Assembly (NCBI RefSeq): GCF_037042905.1
Contig: NC_087252.1
Span: forward strand, 31,821,994-31,885,993
DNA: 64,000 nucleotides
DNA from: Lytechinus pictus
Lineage: Eukaryota; Echinodermata; Echinoidea; Temnopleuroida; Toxopneustidae
Direction of reading: 5' to 3'
In this document: positions 1 to 12,200 of the stretch, one piece after another
Numbering within the stretch: the first letter of the stretch is position 1
Layout of the letters: every line of letters begins with the position of its first letter
The notes under the pieces: generated by a model
Seen by the model: the letters and a program-made list of their open reading frames with translations, nothing else
Told to the model about the DNA's origin: nothing
The model's database searches: none
Made by a program: the position numbers and the translations under genes

Positions 1-82
1 AAACCATTTTATAAACAAGGTTGGATTCCCCTTTAATTATATAGATTCATATAGATTTAGTTTGAAAGATCTGGGCTCCATT

Positions 83-752
83 CCCGGGGGGGCCACTTCC
101 ATTGACGAGTGGATACCATGCGCGACCACGGGGTCTTGAAAAGCACCCTAAACACGTATTTTCCATATTCTGAAAATGCACCCCTTAACAAATATTGGCG
201 TGTGAAACCCTACCCTTAACAAGTATTGGAAACAAATACTATTGGCAAGTATTCCCAGAATTGAGCCCCTAAACAAGTACAGCGATGTATTTTCCATATT
301 CTGAAAATAATGCACCCCTTAACAAGTATTAGAAACAAAACGATACTCGGCAAGTATTTCCTGAAATGAACCCCTAAGCAAGTACAGCGATATTGTATTG
401 TTATGTCACGGGTCCGTCGGTCGTCGGTTTTACCTTTACACACCATTATTTTGGTTTAGTACGGCCCCACCTTCCACACCTCGCGCAAATCGGACTCTAA
501 ACACGTAGTGTTGGGGTAAAAAGGACATCCTTTATAAAACATTTTGATTTTGTTTTATCACCCCCGCATATTTGACCCTAAACACGTATATTTTTCCGAG
601 CGAAATAGATACCCTTTTTTCAATATTTTTGTGTTTTTGACACCCTTATCACGTTACGTACGTAACGTGCCCTATCTTGAAAAAGACATCCTTTTTACAT
701 GTTTTTTTGGTCGCGCATGGTATCCACTCGTCAATGTAAGTGGCCCCCCCGG
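83..752. mobile_element. DNA transposon with long terminal inverted repeats, non-autonomous
   Basis: The two ends are near-perfect inverted copies of about 43 bp, beginning CCGGGGGGGCCACTT and running through GAGTGGATACCATGCGCGAC. The 9-bp sequence GGCTCCATT lies directly outside both ends (74-82 and 753-761), which looks like a target-site duplication. The interior holds two imperfect copies of a unit of about 120 bp built on AACAAGTATT and no credible protein. An 8-9-bp duplication fits hAT or Mutator-like elements; the superfamily is not settled. A relative lies at about 4709-5166. Confidence 0.75.
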
Positions 753-1267
753 GGCTCCATTTCATAAAACTTCTTATAACAAATTTGTAATAACAGTTAA
801 AAGCTACTGAAATCATTCAATCTGATTGGCTGATGATAGAATTGTAATAGAAATTGTGCATTTATCATTATAACACATTTTAGTGAAACTGGACCCTGGG
901 GCATGTTTCACAAAGAGTTGTATTTAGAAAAAAAATCATCTTAATGGTGTTTCAAAAAGCTGGTGTGAAGTTGTGCACGATTTTACTAACGACTGGTGAT
1001 CCTTTCCTGAATCTTGGGTAGTAAATTAGATTCTCAGTCAATTTCAATCGCATCAGCCACAGTTAAAATCCAGTCTTGTTGATTAAACTTATTTTGAACA
1101 ATTTGAATAAAACAAGTATTTTTAAGGTTTAAAAAGCATTATACATGTAGGAAATGCACTCACATTATCACAATTATATTCGAAGGGGGATATTTGTGGG
1201 TATCTGATTTTGGTATAGACACAATCTGTTATTTGCAAGGTCATGTGCAATACAAAGAGCTTTATGA
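753..1267. other. No gene seen
   Basis: AT-rich sequence without a convincing exon. A short piece near 896-930 (ending in CACAAAGAGTTG) resembles the ends of the next hairpin element. Confidence 0.5.
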
Positions 1268-1572
1268 AACGGTCCCCTGGGTCTTACAAAGAGTTACAAC
1301 GGTCTTACAAAGAGTTGTGATTGATCCAATCAATCAAAACTATGGAAAGCCATCAAAGTCAACATATAAAATGCTTGTTTGTTGAAAAATATAATTCTAG
1401 ATATTAATGTATATCCATAAATTCATAGATTTCTTGACAATTTGGTGTGTTCTCTTTCATTTACAAAGGACATTTTGCAAATTTACTGTAGAAAAAATTA
1501 TGACACTGATGGATTTCCATAGAGTTACGATTGATTGGATCAATTGTAACTCTTTGTAAGACGGGGCCCTGG
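1268..1572. mobile_element. Foldback MITE
   Basis: The left end reads GGTCTTACAAAGAGTTAC and then GATTGATCCAATCAATC. The right end reads GATTGATTGGATCAATTG followed by GTAACTCTTTGTAAGAC. The arms are inverted copies of about 45 bp enclosing roughly 200 bp of non-coding sequence. No clear target duplication was found, so the exact ends are approximate. Confidence 0.6.
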
Positions 1573-1866
1573 TCTGTACAAATATGTGTGTGTGAACTTG
1601 TGGAGGAAGAGTGGAAAATAAATTATCAAGGAAAGAGAGATAGAGAAAGAGTAAGGCCAAAAAAAGTTGGATGAGATTGAGAAAGGTCCAGGCAACAGAC
1701 AAAAATGGCAAAAAGTAAGAGAAGGCATAGAGGGTTCCAACGTGATGTCGAAATGGACCACAGGGAAACCTGAGCATTAGACCATAAGCAATAATTGATC
1801 ACAATTTAATGCACAGCCTTTTATGTTTGTCCTCAAATATGACTTGTTGTGGGAACCCTCTGTGTA

Positions 1867-2240
1867 AAGTGTGCCCCACAAAAAACTAAACCAAGATTCA
1901 TTGATTTATCATAACTTAATCACAAATATAGAAGGAAAATGACCTATCATTGTTAAGCTTAGAGCCTCCTCTTTCCTCTGGTATAACTCAAATGATTCCT
2001 CAATTCATGTTTGAGTACAAACAATTTGAAGAAAATTTGCAGATGGTATCTGAATTCAAAAAGAAAATCACATGTACAGAAAGTTCATTATCTGCTCTTT
2101 GATTAGATAACACAATCACAGAACATGTGTGAGAGAAGAATCATTCGAGTTATACTAGATGAAAGAAGAGATTGTAAGCTATACAATGATACAAAAGGTC
2201 ATTTGCCTATTGTAATTGTTAGTTTTGATAAATCATTGAT
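1867..2240. mobile_element. Truncated copy of the GTGCGTCCCACAAAAAAC hairpin family
   Basis: The start (GTGTGCCCCACAAAAAACTA, then ATTTATCATAACTTAATCACA) matches the left arm of the intact element at 60697-61511. The right arm also matches but stops at GATAAATCATTGATAA, immediately before a SINE. The copy is therefore missing its right tip. Confidence 0.65.
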
Positions 2241-2248
2241 AATAATTG

Positions 2249-2558
2249 AGCGTTGTGGCCCAGTGGATTAGTCTCGGGACTTTGAAACCGAGGGTCGTGG
2301 GTTCAAATCCCAGCCATGGCGTAGTTTCCTTCAGCAAGAAATTTATCCACGTTGTGCTGCACTCAACCCAGGTGAGGTGAATGGGTACCTGGCAGGAATT
2401 TATTCCTTAAAATGCCGAGGGCTAAAAGCTAGCTGCTTGAGCTACATGTACAGCCGGGGTAATATTATCAAAGTCCTTTGGAAGCGCATAGAGACGTTAT
2501 TCATAATGTGTTATGCGCTATACAAGAACGGACTATTATTATTCTTGGTTTTTATTTT
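2249..2558 (+). mobile_element. tRNA-derived SINE, full-length-like copy
   Basis: The head contains a polymerase III A-box-like TGGCCCAGTGG and a B-box-like GGGTTCAAATCCC with tRNA-like spacing. An unrelated body follows (CTTCAGCAAGAAATTTAT, then TGCTGCACTCAACCCAGGTG) and a tail with TATTATTATT. Related copies lie at 12206-13475 (split), 14696-14965 and, tail only, 57690-57845. It is not a functional tRNA gene: there is no acceptor stem pairing and the sequence runs on into the SINE body. Confidence 0.8.
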
Positions 2559-4045
2559 TCTGAGATGCACTGTACAGTGTATGTTAATAGGGGAGAAAAA
2601 GAGGATGAAGGTCTCTTTACCTCTCGTCAAAAATGAAATCTTGGAATTCACTCATTGATTTATTCAAAAATATTGGTATAGGTTCCAAAGATGGGTAAGA
2701 AATGAATTTTCAATGCATACATGTATGCTGATTAATTCGGCCAAAAGAGGATGAGAATTTGCTTAAGACTTAGTTTTTGGATTTGAGTTGAGCATTCATG
2801 TATGATGATGAAGAGGGGAAATAACATTGCTTGTTCTGGGAATCCAAGAAGACTCCTATTTCATGCAATTTCAAGGACAAGTTTTGAAAAATCTACTTTT
2901 TGCAGGAAAAAACAAGGACTATTTCACTTTTAAATATCAAGGACAGTTTTTTTGTTTTCTTAAACATACCTAATACATGCAAAATAAGGATTATCACAGC
3001 TCAAAGATGTTGGTAGCTTGTTTAAGTATATCCCAGTTTCATTTTATAACACAATGTCCTCTGACCCCCCCCATTCTAAGTTTTGTGGACACTGAATGTT
3101 TGCAAACAGGGTGGGATAATGGCCATTTTCCTTGAAATTTAGAACAAGCATACATACACATTTGCAATGGCAAGTGACACTACTGGGATCTGAGGTTAAT
3201 GAAGATAGAGAAGATTAAAGGCTTTACACATGACACATGAACCATAGACCTTGATTTATATAAAAAAAATTACATGAGTGTAAGGGTCATTCCTTACATT
3301 TAATTTATTCATTTCACACTGTTTAAAAAAGCAGCTTTAAATATGAGTAGAATGTACTATTGCAAATCTACATACACAAGACTATATTCACATACATGTA
3401 TAAATAAAGGGACATTGATTGCCTGTTTATCAGTAAATCCGGCAGGAAATTTGTTTTGCTTCTTTACATTTTATGTCAAAATGTGTACATAATTTACCTT
3501 TGGCAAATGGAATTCCTGTTTTGGTTGTGTACATTTTTTAAGACAACCCAAGTTTCTATTTTGGATCAAATTTGACATGGAATAACACGTTTTCCAAAAC
3601 GGTAAAGACCATTCTTTTAAACGGAAAGTCACTAGTCCTTCAAATCAGATACATTCTTTGAACCGATTCATGTAAAATGTCACCCTCGTCAATCAAGGTC
3701 ATCTCAATTCATTACCTGACAAAATACAGCCTTCTGAAAATATGGGCGTTTCATACATGTACATTCATGTGCGAAAGCTGCACCCTTATTGTGAGATAAC
3801 TTCAACATGTTAATCTTGAGAGATTGGTCAACCAAAGTGTACCCAACATAATGCAAGAGTTTCTCTCTTTCAAAATGATTACAAAGCACATTTTAACACA
3901 GCTTCCTGGGATCTCGCATGAACGTGTACACTTCTACTAACCCTTATTGCTCCAGGTGCTTGGGATTCATTGTCCATTTACATATTGACTTTTTTCATTC
4001 TTACTTGTGGCTCGGTCTATGGGTTACACAGCATTTGCTCCGGTC
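2559..4045. other. No gene seen; AT-rich intergenic DNA
   Basis: About 1.5 kb without a supported exon, inverted-repeat element or tandem array. Short open frames here lack domain features. Confidence 0.5.
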
Positions 4046-4049
4046 TTAA

Positions 4050-4598
4050 AGGCGAATGAAACCCTTGAAACCAGCTGAATCCATATCAAAGAGAAAAATC
4101 AAAGAAACATATTGTTGAAAGTTTGAGGAAGATTGAATGAATAGTAAGAAAGTTATGAGCATTTGAATATTGAGATCACTAATGCCATGTAGATCCTCCC
4201 ATTGGCAATGCGACCAAGATCTGTGATGTCACACACGTACAACTCCCTCATTACTTTAGTACTTATTTCACTTATATTCTCACTTTTATAGAGTCTATCA
4301 CAAGGTGAGGTGTTCTCTATATGAGAGGACAAGTACAGAGGTTTCACAACATTATAACATTGATGAATCGTTTGTCATATGATTAGAATGAGCAAAAAGA
4401 GATGTTTTGGGGTATATTTTCAGTGTCCAAAAGGGGAGAGTTGTTCATCTGTGACATCATAGATCATTAGTGATCTTGACAGTCAAATGCTCATAACTCT
4501 TCTATTGCTAGTCCTATTTTACTCAAACTTTTGTTGATCTTATTCTTTGATTTTTTGCTTTCACAAAAGCCAACTTGCTCCAAGAGTTTCATTCTCCT
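4050..4598. mobile_element. TTAA-flanked inverted-repeat MITE
   Basis: The left end is TTAA followed by AGGCGAATGAAACCCTTG. The right end is AAGAGTTTCATTCTCCT followed by TTAA. The ends are inverted copies, and the subterminal parts (GTTATGAGCATTTGA versus TCAAATGCTCATAAC) are inverted too. TTAA duplication with AGG...CCT ends is typical of piggyBac-like or Kolobok-like elements. No transposase is present. Confidence 0.75.
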
Positions 4599-4708
4599 TT
4601 AATATCTCAGAGGGCATAGGGTTAGAGTCAGGATTGTAATAGTGTTTTTGGTTCAGAATAATGTAAAGATAAGGATTAGGGTTTATTGAGTTTTGGAGGT
4701 TACCTACA

Positions 4709-5166
4709 TCATTGGGTTTAGTACGGCCCCACCTCCCACACCTCGTGCAAATCGTACTCTTAACACGTAGTGTTGACTGTTGGGGGAAAAAGTACATCTT
4801 TTATAAAAAAAAAAAAATTTTGTACCCTCACGAATTTTTTCATTTTTTCTTCTTCATTATTTTGGTGTTTTTGACACCCTTATTACGTTACATGCCCTAT
4901 CTTGAAAAAGACATCCTTTTACCTGTTTTTTGGTCAACGTGCCCTATCTTGAAAAAGACATCCTTTTACCTGTTTTTTGGTCAACGTGCCCTATCTTGAA
5001 AAAGACATCCTTTTACCTGTTTTTTGGTCAACGTGCCCTATCTTGAAAAAGACATCCTTTTACCTGTTTTTTGGTCAACGTGCCCAATCTTGAAAAAGAC
5101 ATCCTTTTTACTTGTTTTTTGGTCAACGTGCCCTATCTTGAAAAAGACATTGAGCACAACAGTATG
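4709..5166. mobile_element. Diverged relative of the 83-752 element
   Basis: The start (TTTAGTACGGCCCCACCTCC, then ACACGTAGTGTTG) matches 457-520 of the first element. Its right part (GTGTTTTTGACACCCTTAT, then GCCCTATCTTGAAAAAGAC) matches 630-700. In this copy a single internal unit has expanded into a minisatellite, followed by a C tract at 5167-5184. The terminal inverted repeats are not intact. Confidence 0.65.
4885..5148 (+). repeat. 47-bp minisatellite, six copies
   Basis: The heptamer GCCCTAT recurs at 4894, 4941, 4988, 5035, 5082 and 5130, so the period is 47 bp (48 for the last). Each unit continues with CTTGAAAAAGACATCCTTTT and a T-rich stretch ending in GGTCAACGT. The units are nearly identical, pointing to recent expansion. 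The peptide repeats translated from it are not a gene. Confidence 0.9.
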
Positions 5167-5184
5167 TCCCCCCCCCCCCCCCCC

Positions 5185-5690
5185 GCTTCCTCCATTTACC
5201 ATCCTGAAATAATTTTCTCCCCATTCTGGAAGGTTGCAAGACTCATGAAGTGAGGTGAGGATGGAGAAAATGAATGTCAGACATACAAAAGGTTTATTAC
5301 ATTATTGCATTGCATAAATAATACAGAGTTGATTAAATGAATACTTAGTTATTTCAGAGAAATGTAAAAAAAAAAAGGGGGTCTACAAATAATGAAAGGA
5401 TTCTCAACCATATTCCTTACATACACACGTGTACATGTAGGTTTCTTCAAGGAAACACCAAACCTTTGCTGCTAATGTTAACAAATGAGATGTTGGATTG
5501 AAGTTGTCTGTAATCTATACACACATTGTTCCTTCCTCATGAATTCATGTACTTAAAATGACCTTCTACAAAATAAAAGAGTTGTGACCAATACAAAGTA
5601 GTTTACTGCATTTTCCCCTTTAATAACACACACCCAGGTTCCGTAACACAAAGGTTTGCGATGAATTGAAAATATGAAAGAACCACACTG
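5185..5690. other. No intact gene; weak zinc-finger-like remnant on the minus strand
   Basis: Mostly AT-rich sequence. On the minus strand at about 5553-5625 a short stretch translates to a K-G-K-C-S-K...I-G-H pattern. It aligns with the remnant at 6350-6440, suggesting both descend from one repeat unit. It is too decayed to call a gene. Confidence 0.3.
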
Positions 5691-5696
5691 ATTGGT

Positions 5697-6016
5697 TCCC
5701 GGTGGGTGTTTCATAAAGCTGTTTCGTAAAGTAACGAACGACTTTACGCACGAATGGAACATGTTCTTAGGTCATAACTCAATTACACAGGGATATGACA
5801 TCGCACAAGAAAGGATCACCAGTCGTGGATAAAGTCATTCATATCTTACGAACAGCTGTTCGTAAGTTAAGAGCAACTTTAAGAACGACTGGGATCCTTT
5901 CTTGTGGTAAATGGTATATTTTTTGGCAAGGGTTTAGCACATAAGAAAGGTTCACCAGTGGTTCTTAAAGTCGCTCTTATCTTAAATACGAACAGCTTCA
6001 TGAAACGGCCCCCAGG
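5697..6016. mobile_element. Foldback MITE
   Basis: The left side reads GTTTCATAAAGCTGTTTCGT and the right side ACGAACAGCTTCATGAAAC. Internally ACGAACAGCTGTTCGTAAG is itself a palindrome. The whole interval folds as a hairpin of short inverted modules. No coding capacity. Confidence 0.55.
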
Positions 6017-6349
6017 TCAGTATTTTAAACAGAGTGCGCATGCAACGATGATCTTGATGGGTCATTGGTATTTAGCAATTGCAAACATTTGTGTTACATG
6101 TACGTAGCCCAGAACATAAACACAGGACAGCGGCAAGGATTACAGAGACAACCTGCCAGATGTCACAGAGGTTTGACAAACAGAAAGACATAACTCACAT
6201 TTTGACCCTCTTCAGAAAAATAGATTTGTCATGTCGGTGCAATAACGCCTATAAACAACGCTTTCGCCCATCCCATGGGTACAAAAACTCCCTTGGCAGC
6301 ACGCATAAGGGCATTTCTGTACTGATAGGGTGCACAAAAATGTTTTGCT

Positions 6350-6440
6350 AAGACCTTCTTGCAACAAGAGGACAGGTTTTGATCTTGTGTCCAATATCAA
6401 ACTGTTTACTGCATTTTCTACCACAAAACGTACAGGAGAA
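6350..6440 (-). pseudogene. Possible decayed C2H2 zinc-finger fragment
   Basis: The minus strand can be read as R-F-S-C-T-F-C-G-R-K-C-S-K-Q-F-D-I-G-H-K and then a stop shortly after a T-C. Cys and His spacing only loosely resembles a finger. It lies 1.5 kb downstream of the PRDM-like zinc-finger gene on the same strand, so it may be a remnant of a duplicated 3' end. It could equally be chance, since the surrounding sequence is itself repeated (see 5185-5690). Confidence 0.25.
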
Positions 6441-7059
6441 TCTGTGGCAACGATTTAAAGTGACAACCTCTCAGATGTTGAAGGTGTGAGAAACAGAAGG
6501 GAGTAATTCACATTTGGGGGCATTTTCGAGATTTTGGTTAAAAAATGGTACCACCTAGTGATTCTGAAAACTGAGACCTAAACTCAATTCAACTTCATAT
6601 TGCCAATAAAGCTAATCACAATATTTTGGCTTGATGGACAGGGATAGAGTTGAAGACGGGAGTTTAAAGTCAAGTCACCAGGCCACTGGATAAAACCTGC
6701 TCTGAGAGCCATTACCAAGGCCGGCAAAATGTGGCCTCAAGGCGGACCTCAACTCAATCCTTGTTGGGTAGAAAAGTATAAAACACCACTTTTCTCACAA
6801 TCTCTGTTTTTCAATCTTAAGCACAAAACTGCAAAAGGACGACAAAAGGAATTAAATTGATATTTTTCTTCAAAATTGACCTTTTTCTTGATTTGGGGTG
6901 AATTCTGTATGCTCTACATGATCACATTGAAATTTGAGTCGCACAGCCCCCAAATTTTGAAATATACAGTGTAAATTTTTCAAAAGCAAGTAACTCTATA
7001 TATTTCCACTTTATAAGAGAATGACACATTTTCCTAATTTACTTTGAAACTCATTCCAC

Positions 7060-7235
7060 ACAGAGATGCTTCCTTTTGTCATCAGACAGCAGGATTTCTA
7101 GATAAAAATCCCTGTTTTGTCAGAAAGACCTTCTGTTTTTCAACCTCCAGTACAACATTCCTAGATAAAATTAATGTTTTTGCATTAAGACCTTCTGTTT
7201 TTCAACCTTTAGTGCAATTCATTTGTAGACATAAT
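7060..7235. repeat. Short diverged repeats built on AGACCTTCTGTTTTTCAACC
   Basis: The unit GACCTTCTGTTTTTCAACCT followed by a variable AGT-CAA and ATTCCTAGAT occurs near 7127 and 7188. A related copy (GAAGACCTTGTTTTTCAGCC) spans 7890-7935 at the PRDM stop codon. This links the gene's 3' end with downstream sequence. Confidence 0.5.
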
Positions 7236-7315
7236 CCCAAATAATAATAATTCTTATTTACTCAAGGTAGCCACTTCAGCTTTTATGAATGTGTTATAAC
7301 ATTATTATAATACAT

Positions 7316-7741
7316 TGGCCCAAATTCACAAAGGTGGTTTTGAAAACTCACGGTTGAGTCCATGGTTTATGCAGATTTCCTGTAAAAATTACACTTAAAT
7401 TACCACGTATATTAAAAATGTCCAATGCTGATGCCCGCATTTGTCCCAGTGTGCCAAATTGACGCCTGTTACCGTGGTTATCCAAGCTATTTTATTCATG
7501 AGTCCACTGTTTGAATTAATGAGTCCACTCTTCAAACAGTGGACTCATGAATAAAATAGCGTATCTAACCATGGTAACAGGGTCAATTTGGCGCACTGTG
7601 ACAAAAGCGCGCACCAGCATTGGACATGTTTTATACACGCTCCCGATACGCGCTAAATTAAGCATAATTTATACAGGAAATCTGCATACAACATGGATTC
7701 GGCTGTGGATTTTCAAAACTACCTTTGTGAATTCGGGCCTT
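7316..7741. mobile_element. Foldback element with long inverted arms
   Basis: The left end is GGCCCAAATTCACAAAGGTG and the right end is ACCTTTGTGAATTCGGGCC. The arms pair over about 200 bp each. The centre contains CAGTGGACTCATGAATAAAA as an inverted copy of TTTTATTCATGAGTCCACTG with only a short loop. Non-coding. It lies about 190 bp beyond the PRDM stop codon and may be part of its 3' UTR. Confidence 0.75.
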
Positions 7742-7929
7742 AGTGTTTCAAATACGTCAAGCACCTGACAAGAAGGCAGAAGGTCCCATTTATGTCTTAG
7801 TTTTTGTATGACTCGGCTGGGGATTGAACCCATGATGTCAGGAGGCAGACAATCTACCACTGAGCCACTATGTCCAGCCACTGTTTTGTCGTGAAGACCT
7901 TGTTTTTCAGCCTTCAGTGTAATACATTC

Positions 7930-9242
7930 CTAGATGTTATCTGGGTGACCTTCTGCAGTGTGATGTAGAAGATGAGCTGTAAGATTGTGGTTGTTCCTAA
8001 ATGATTTTCCACATTTATCGCATTGAAATGGCATTTCTCCCGTATGAATACGTTGATGCACCACCATAGAGTCCTTGCTGGAGAATCCCTTCCCGCACAC
8101 CAAACACACGTGGGGTCGGATACCTTTATGACGCCTCTCATGGTTCCGCCAGCTCGATCGCTCCATGAAGCGCTTGTCGCAGAAGGAGCAGGCGAAGCGC
8201 TTTTCGCGTTTGCCGTGCATACGCGTCCGATGCTTTCCCATGAGTTTCTGCGTTCTGAATCCTCGATCGCACACTGTACACTTGTAAGGTTTTGCCCCCG
8301 TATGTTCCCCTTGATGGTTGGATAGAGCATTCGCTGACGCGAAGGATCGGTCGCAAAGCTGACACTGGAACGGTCTGATGGGATTATGTTTCTTAAGATG
8401 GGTATCAAGGTTACATCTGGTAGCAAATCTCTGTGAGCACTGTGGACACTGGTAGGTACCCTTACCTTCATGCGCTTCCTGCTCGTGGTATTTCCGCTGG
8501 TTGTACTGTCGGAACTTCATGCCGCAGTGACGGCACTTGTACGGCCGCGGGCGGTCAAAGTACGAGAACCGCTTTCCAAGCATATCAACGGGAAACGCCG
8601 ACGAGACTTCCGCTTGCTTGTCGGAAACCTTACCCTTTCCATCTTCACTTGTAGCTCTCGTGGAAGCTGTTGATTTATCATTTTTTATTCCATCTTCTTT
8701 CTGTACTGTTTTGCCAGAATTGTTACACTGGTGTTTCTTGAATTCTGCTAAATCCTCATATTCCTGTTTACAAGTCTGACAAGAGAACTTGGTGCATCGC
8801 CAGCCGTGCACCTCTCGTTCATGCTGATGTAGGCTGGTCTTTGTGGTGAATATCTTACTACATATCTCACATCTAAATGGTCGGCCTTGATGCTTTAAAA
8901 TATGCTTTGTCAGTATCTCTGCATTTTCGCACGCTTCCCCGCACTGGTCGCAGACGTACATCCCACCAGCGAAATCATGGAAAGTCTCGTGGGCCGCCAG
9001 CCGTCCTCTGGTTGGAAAGTCTTTGCCGCATGTCACGCATATAAATCGGTTGTCGGCGTTTCTGACCGGATGAGTCGAGGATGGTTGTCTGATTTCGGTG
9101 AGCTTCTTCTTAACTTCCCAAGTAAATAACGGTCGTATTTCACCCGTGTGTTCAGAGTCATGAGCTAGTTTGATGTGTCGCATCATGCGCTTAGCAGATT
9201 TGTAGAAACACTGACATTCCTTGCATTGGAAGTTATCCGTCT
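7930..9242 (-). CDS. PRDM-like gene, last exon with the zinc-finger array
   Basis: A single long exon encodes residues 354-790 and the stop. It contains eleven C2H2 fingers plus one degenerate unit (FSCQTCKQEYEDLAEFKKHQ, ending H-x-C). Finger 1 lies alone just after the PR domain, as in other PRDM proteins. Fingers 2-5 follow, then a Lys/Ser-rich spacer, then seven fingers (6-12) in tandem, with HTGEMPF, HTGAKPY and HKGIRPH linkers. The acceptor is TCATGCAG|AGACG. Finger sequences differ from one another, so the array is not a recently homogenised minisatellite as in mammalian PRDM9. Confidence 0.92.
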
Positions 9243-12200
9243 CTGCATGACAAGAGAAGACCAAAGAAAATGTGAACAAGAAATATTGGTTACTGTTGTT
9301 TTTGTTATTATTATAAACAATAATGTTAACATTTATATTATCATTATCATCATGATTATTATCATTAGCACTGTCATTATAGTTATCTTATCATTATTTT
9401 CATTGTCAATATATATCACAATTATTATCATCAGCATCACTGTCACAATTAGTGTCATTATCAGTAACACTGTCATTTTCATATATATATTCATTGTAGT
9501 TATTATTTGCATTTGGCATAATCAATAAACATAGAAAATACAAGCAATAGCAGGAGACCCACATGGATGTTGGGAAAACAAAAAGATGAACTTAAATTAC
9601 TATTTATAAGCTGAAAGTCTTCATTACCAGTCTATGTGACTAAACCTAAACATCGTGTACATATAAACATCATATATTGGCGCATTTGTTCTTTTCTGAA
9701 TGAGAGAACTGTTAAAAACTAAACAAGAACAAATAGTGAAAGAAAACCTTTGATAAATGAAAATCCTATAATTCCCCTACATCATCTTGTTATATATTTT
9801 GTACTTACCTTCCTTATAGCTGAGGTCATTTAATTTGATCTTGAAGCCTGCGTGTTTGGCGTAGTCGTCGCTGTAGTAGACTCGTAATTCAGACCCAGGT
9901 TCGATCATCTTGGTTGTTTGAAAATGAATATACCCGTAGCGTTGTACGGCCTCTATGTTCTGTTCCTTTGCGTTCCTAGCGCATTGTACATGTAACATCC
10001 AGTTCTCATTACGTTTATACTTGCCATCCACATAATAGAGAATCTTGCCAAGGAGACATAACTGAAAAATAGAAAGAATTCACCCGTTTAACATTACGTT
10101 CTTCAAGCATTACTGACATATAAAATGTCTTTAACTTAATGGGATTTTGGGGATACTGTTTTTAACATATACACTGAAAAAAGGGGAATTCACACTCAAT
10201 GCAGAGATGCCAACCTAAAGGGATGGTTGTCAGGAATATTTACCATATTTGTCAGGAACAAATGGGAGTTTCTCAGGAACATCCCGCGAAGTAGCATCGT
10301 TTATACGCTCAACCACCCAATCGCCATTGACATTGTTCATGCATGAACCGCGGCTTGCACTCCGCACTTCGCTGTGTATTCAGCAGCAGCGCGCGGAGGC
10401 GCTTGCAATAGAAATCTCAGTAGAGAAACTCCCGTTGGTTTACCGTTGGCCACACACACGCTGCATGCACGATACATGTATACACAATACACGCATATAC
10501 ATGCACAATACACGCATATATATACACATGCACAGCAAAGCAATACACAATACACATGTATTGTAGTTGTTTTTTCCGTAACCTTTTTATTGTTGCCGTA
10601 ACACCGTAATTGGAGGAATAAAATCGGAACAAATACGGCGAATCCGTAACGGTTGGCATCTCTGTCAATGTTTCATCATTAGTGCACGCAGGATTTTTTA
10701 AAGGGGGGGGGGGGGTTCAAGCTGAATGAAATGTTGACAACCCAAAAAAGGTCTTCACCTACATGATGTACATTTAGATCGTTTCCTACTCCCAAGCAAG
10801 CAAACCCCCCCCCCAAAAAAAAGTTCTTAAACAAATTTTCAGAGGGGGGGGGGGGGATTGAATTATTAGGGGGGCGTTTGGGCATCAAAAAAATCTAATG
10901 GGGGGGGGGAGGTTTGAACCCCTGTAACCACCCCTCCCCCCCCTGTGTACGCCACTGTGTTTCATCTACAATCAAATGACATTGAACAGCTAAGAGGTCT
11001 TTTTCAACAAGTGGTGAGCCGGAAAAGCAGTTTTGTCCTAATTTTTGAAAGCTGACATAAAACTGCAAATACATTGTTTGTCCAAAGTAAGTCGAGGAAA
11101 GGCATTTGACATTGTATTTCCGAAGTTCTTGAATCTGTCATGGGTTGTGGAAGCAGAAACTACTAACTAATCGTGGTATACAGTCAGTCGGCAAGCCCTG
11201 AAAAAGTAGCTTCTTTTATCCAAGTGATATTCATGACTAGAGGGTTTTTGCATTGTTAATGAGCTTGGTGTGGACCAAAATACCTCTTTTTATTCTGCCA
11301 TTGCTGCTCTAAATATTGACCAAATTTCATGTTTTTGGTATCTTTGTAAAGAAGAAGAATCATTCTTTCAGGTCATGTGTTTGGATGTTTAAAAGGATTT
11401 TGTAATATAGTGGAAACTTTTGATCTAAAACATGAAACAAAATAATTTGTTTCATGCAACAAAAGTTGTTGTTTTCACACTTAATACCTATTTGAGCACA
11501 AAATGATTTTAGATTATGATAAAGCTGAAGATCTAAGCTTTAATATGATATAATTTTAATAAGATGTATTTTAGATGGGTCAGCAGCCAGCTTTTCATAG
11601 TCCAAGTACATTTAGCAGCTCAAAAACAAGAATACTGCGCTCTGATTGGTCATAGAGACCACACACCCAAGCAAATTCCAATGTTCCCCTCACTGTGAAA
11701 CATTATTCAGCCAATCAGAACTCTAGATTTTATGCTACTCAGAAATTTCAGAAATCTTGTCTTGCATCTTGATGGAAAGAGCTGGCTGCTGACCCATCTA
11801 ACAGATGCCACATATCAAGACTGACATTGTAAGAAAGTATCGAGTTTGAGCTTTCTGATGATATAAATAATGTTAGTGCCTAAAACACAAAATGTTTCAC
11901 AATTTGCAAGTGAAAACAGAGGAAGAAAATTCTGTTTGATGCATCTTTTCAGGTTATAAATTCACTTATTTATCAAAATATTTTATTCAAAAGAAATATT
12001 CATTATAAAAGAATAACATTTACTCTTTCCCATGGTACAAAAATAATCAATATTACTCAAGGAGAAAGTGGTTAAATTCTTTGAGAAAGAAAGTCTCACA
12101 ATTCACGAGATTTTGCAGGAACATGAATTCAGCCACGAGAGGACTTGGATAAATCTTGCTCATTTGCTCATTAACACAGGGGCTTGCCGACTGACTGAAT

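Noticed and set aside
2249-2330. tRNA gene candidate (A and B boxes)
   Set aside because: No acceptor-stem pairing, and the sequence continues into a SINE body repeated elsewhere.
4885-5148. Regular direct repeats that could suggest a CRISPR array
   Set aside because: Units are contiguous with no unique spacers, and the window is animal DNA with introns and SINEs.
7914-8471. 185-codon frame overlapping the zinc-finger exon, and plus-strand frames across 8023-9129
   Set aside because: Shadows of the zinc-finger coding frame; they contain no domain of their own.
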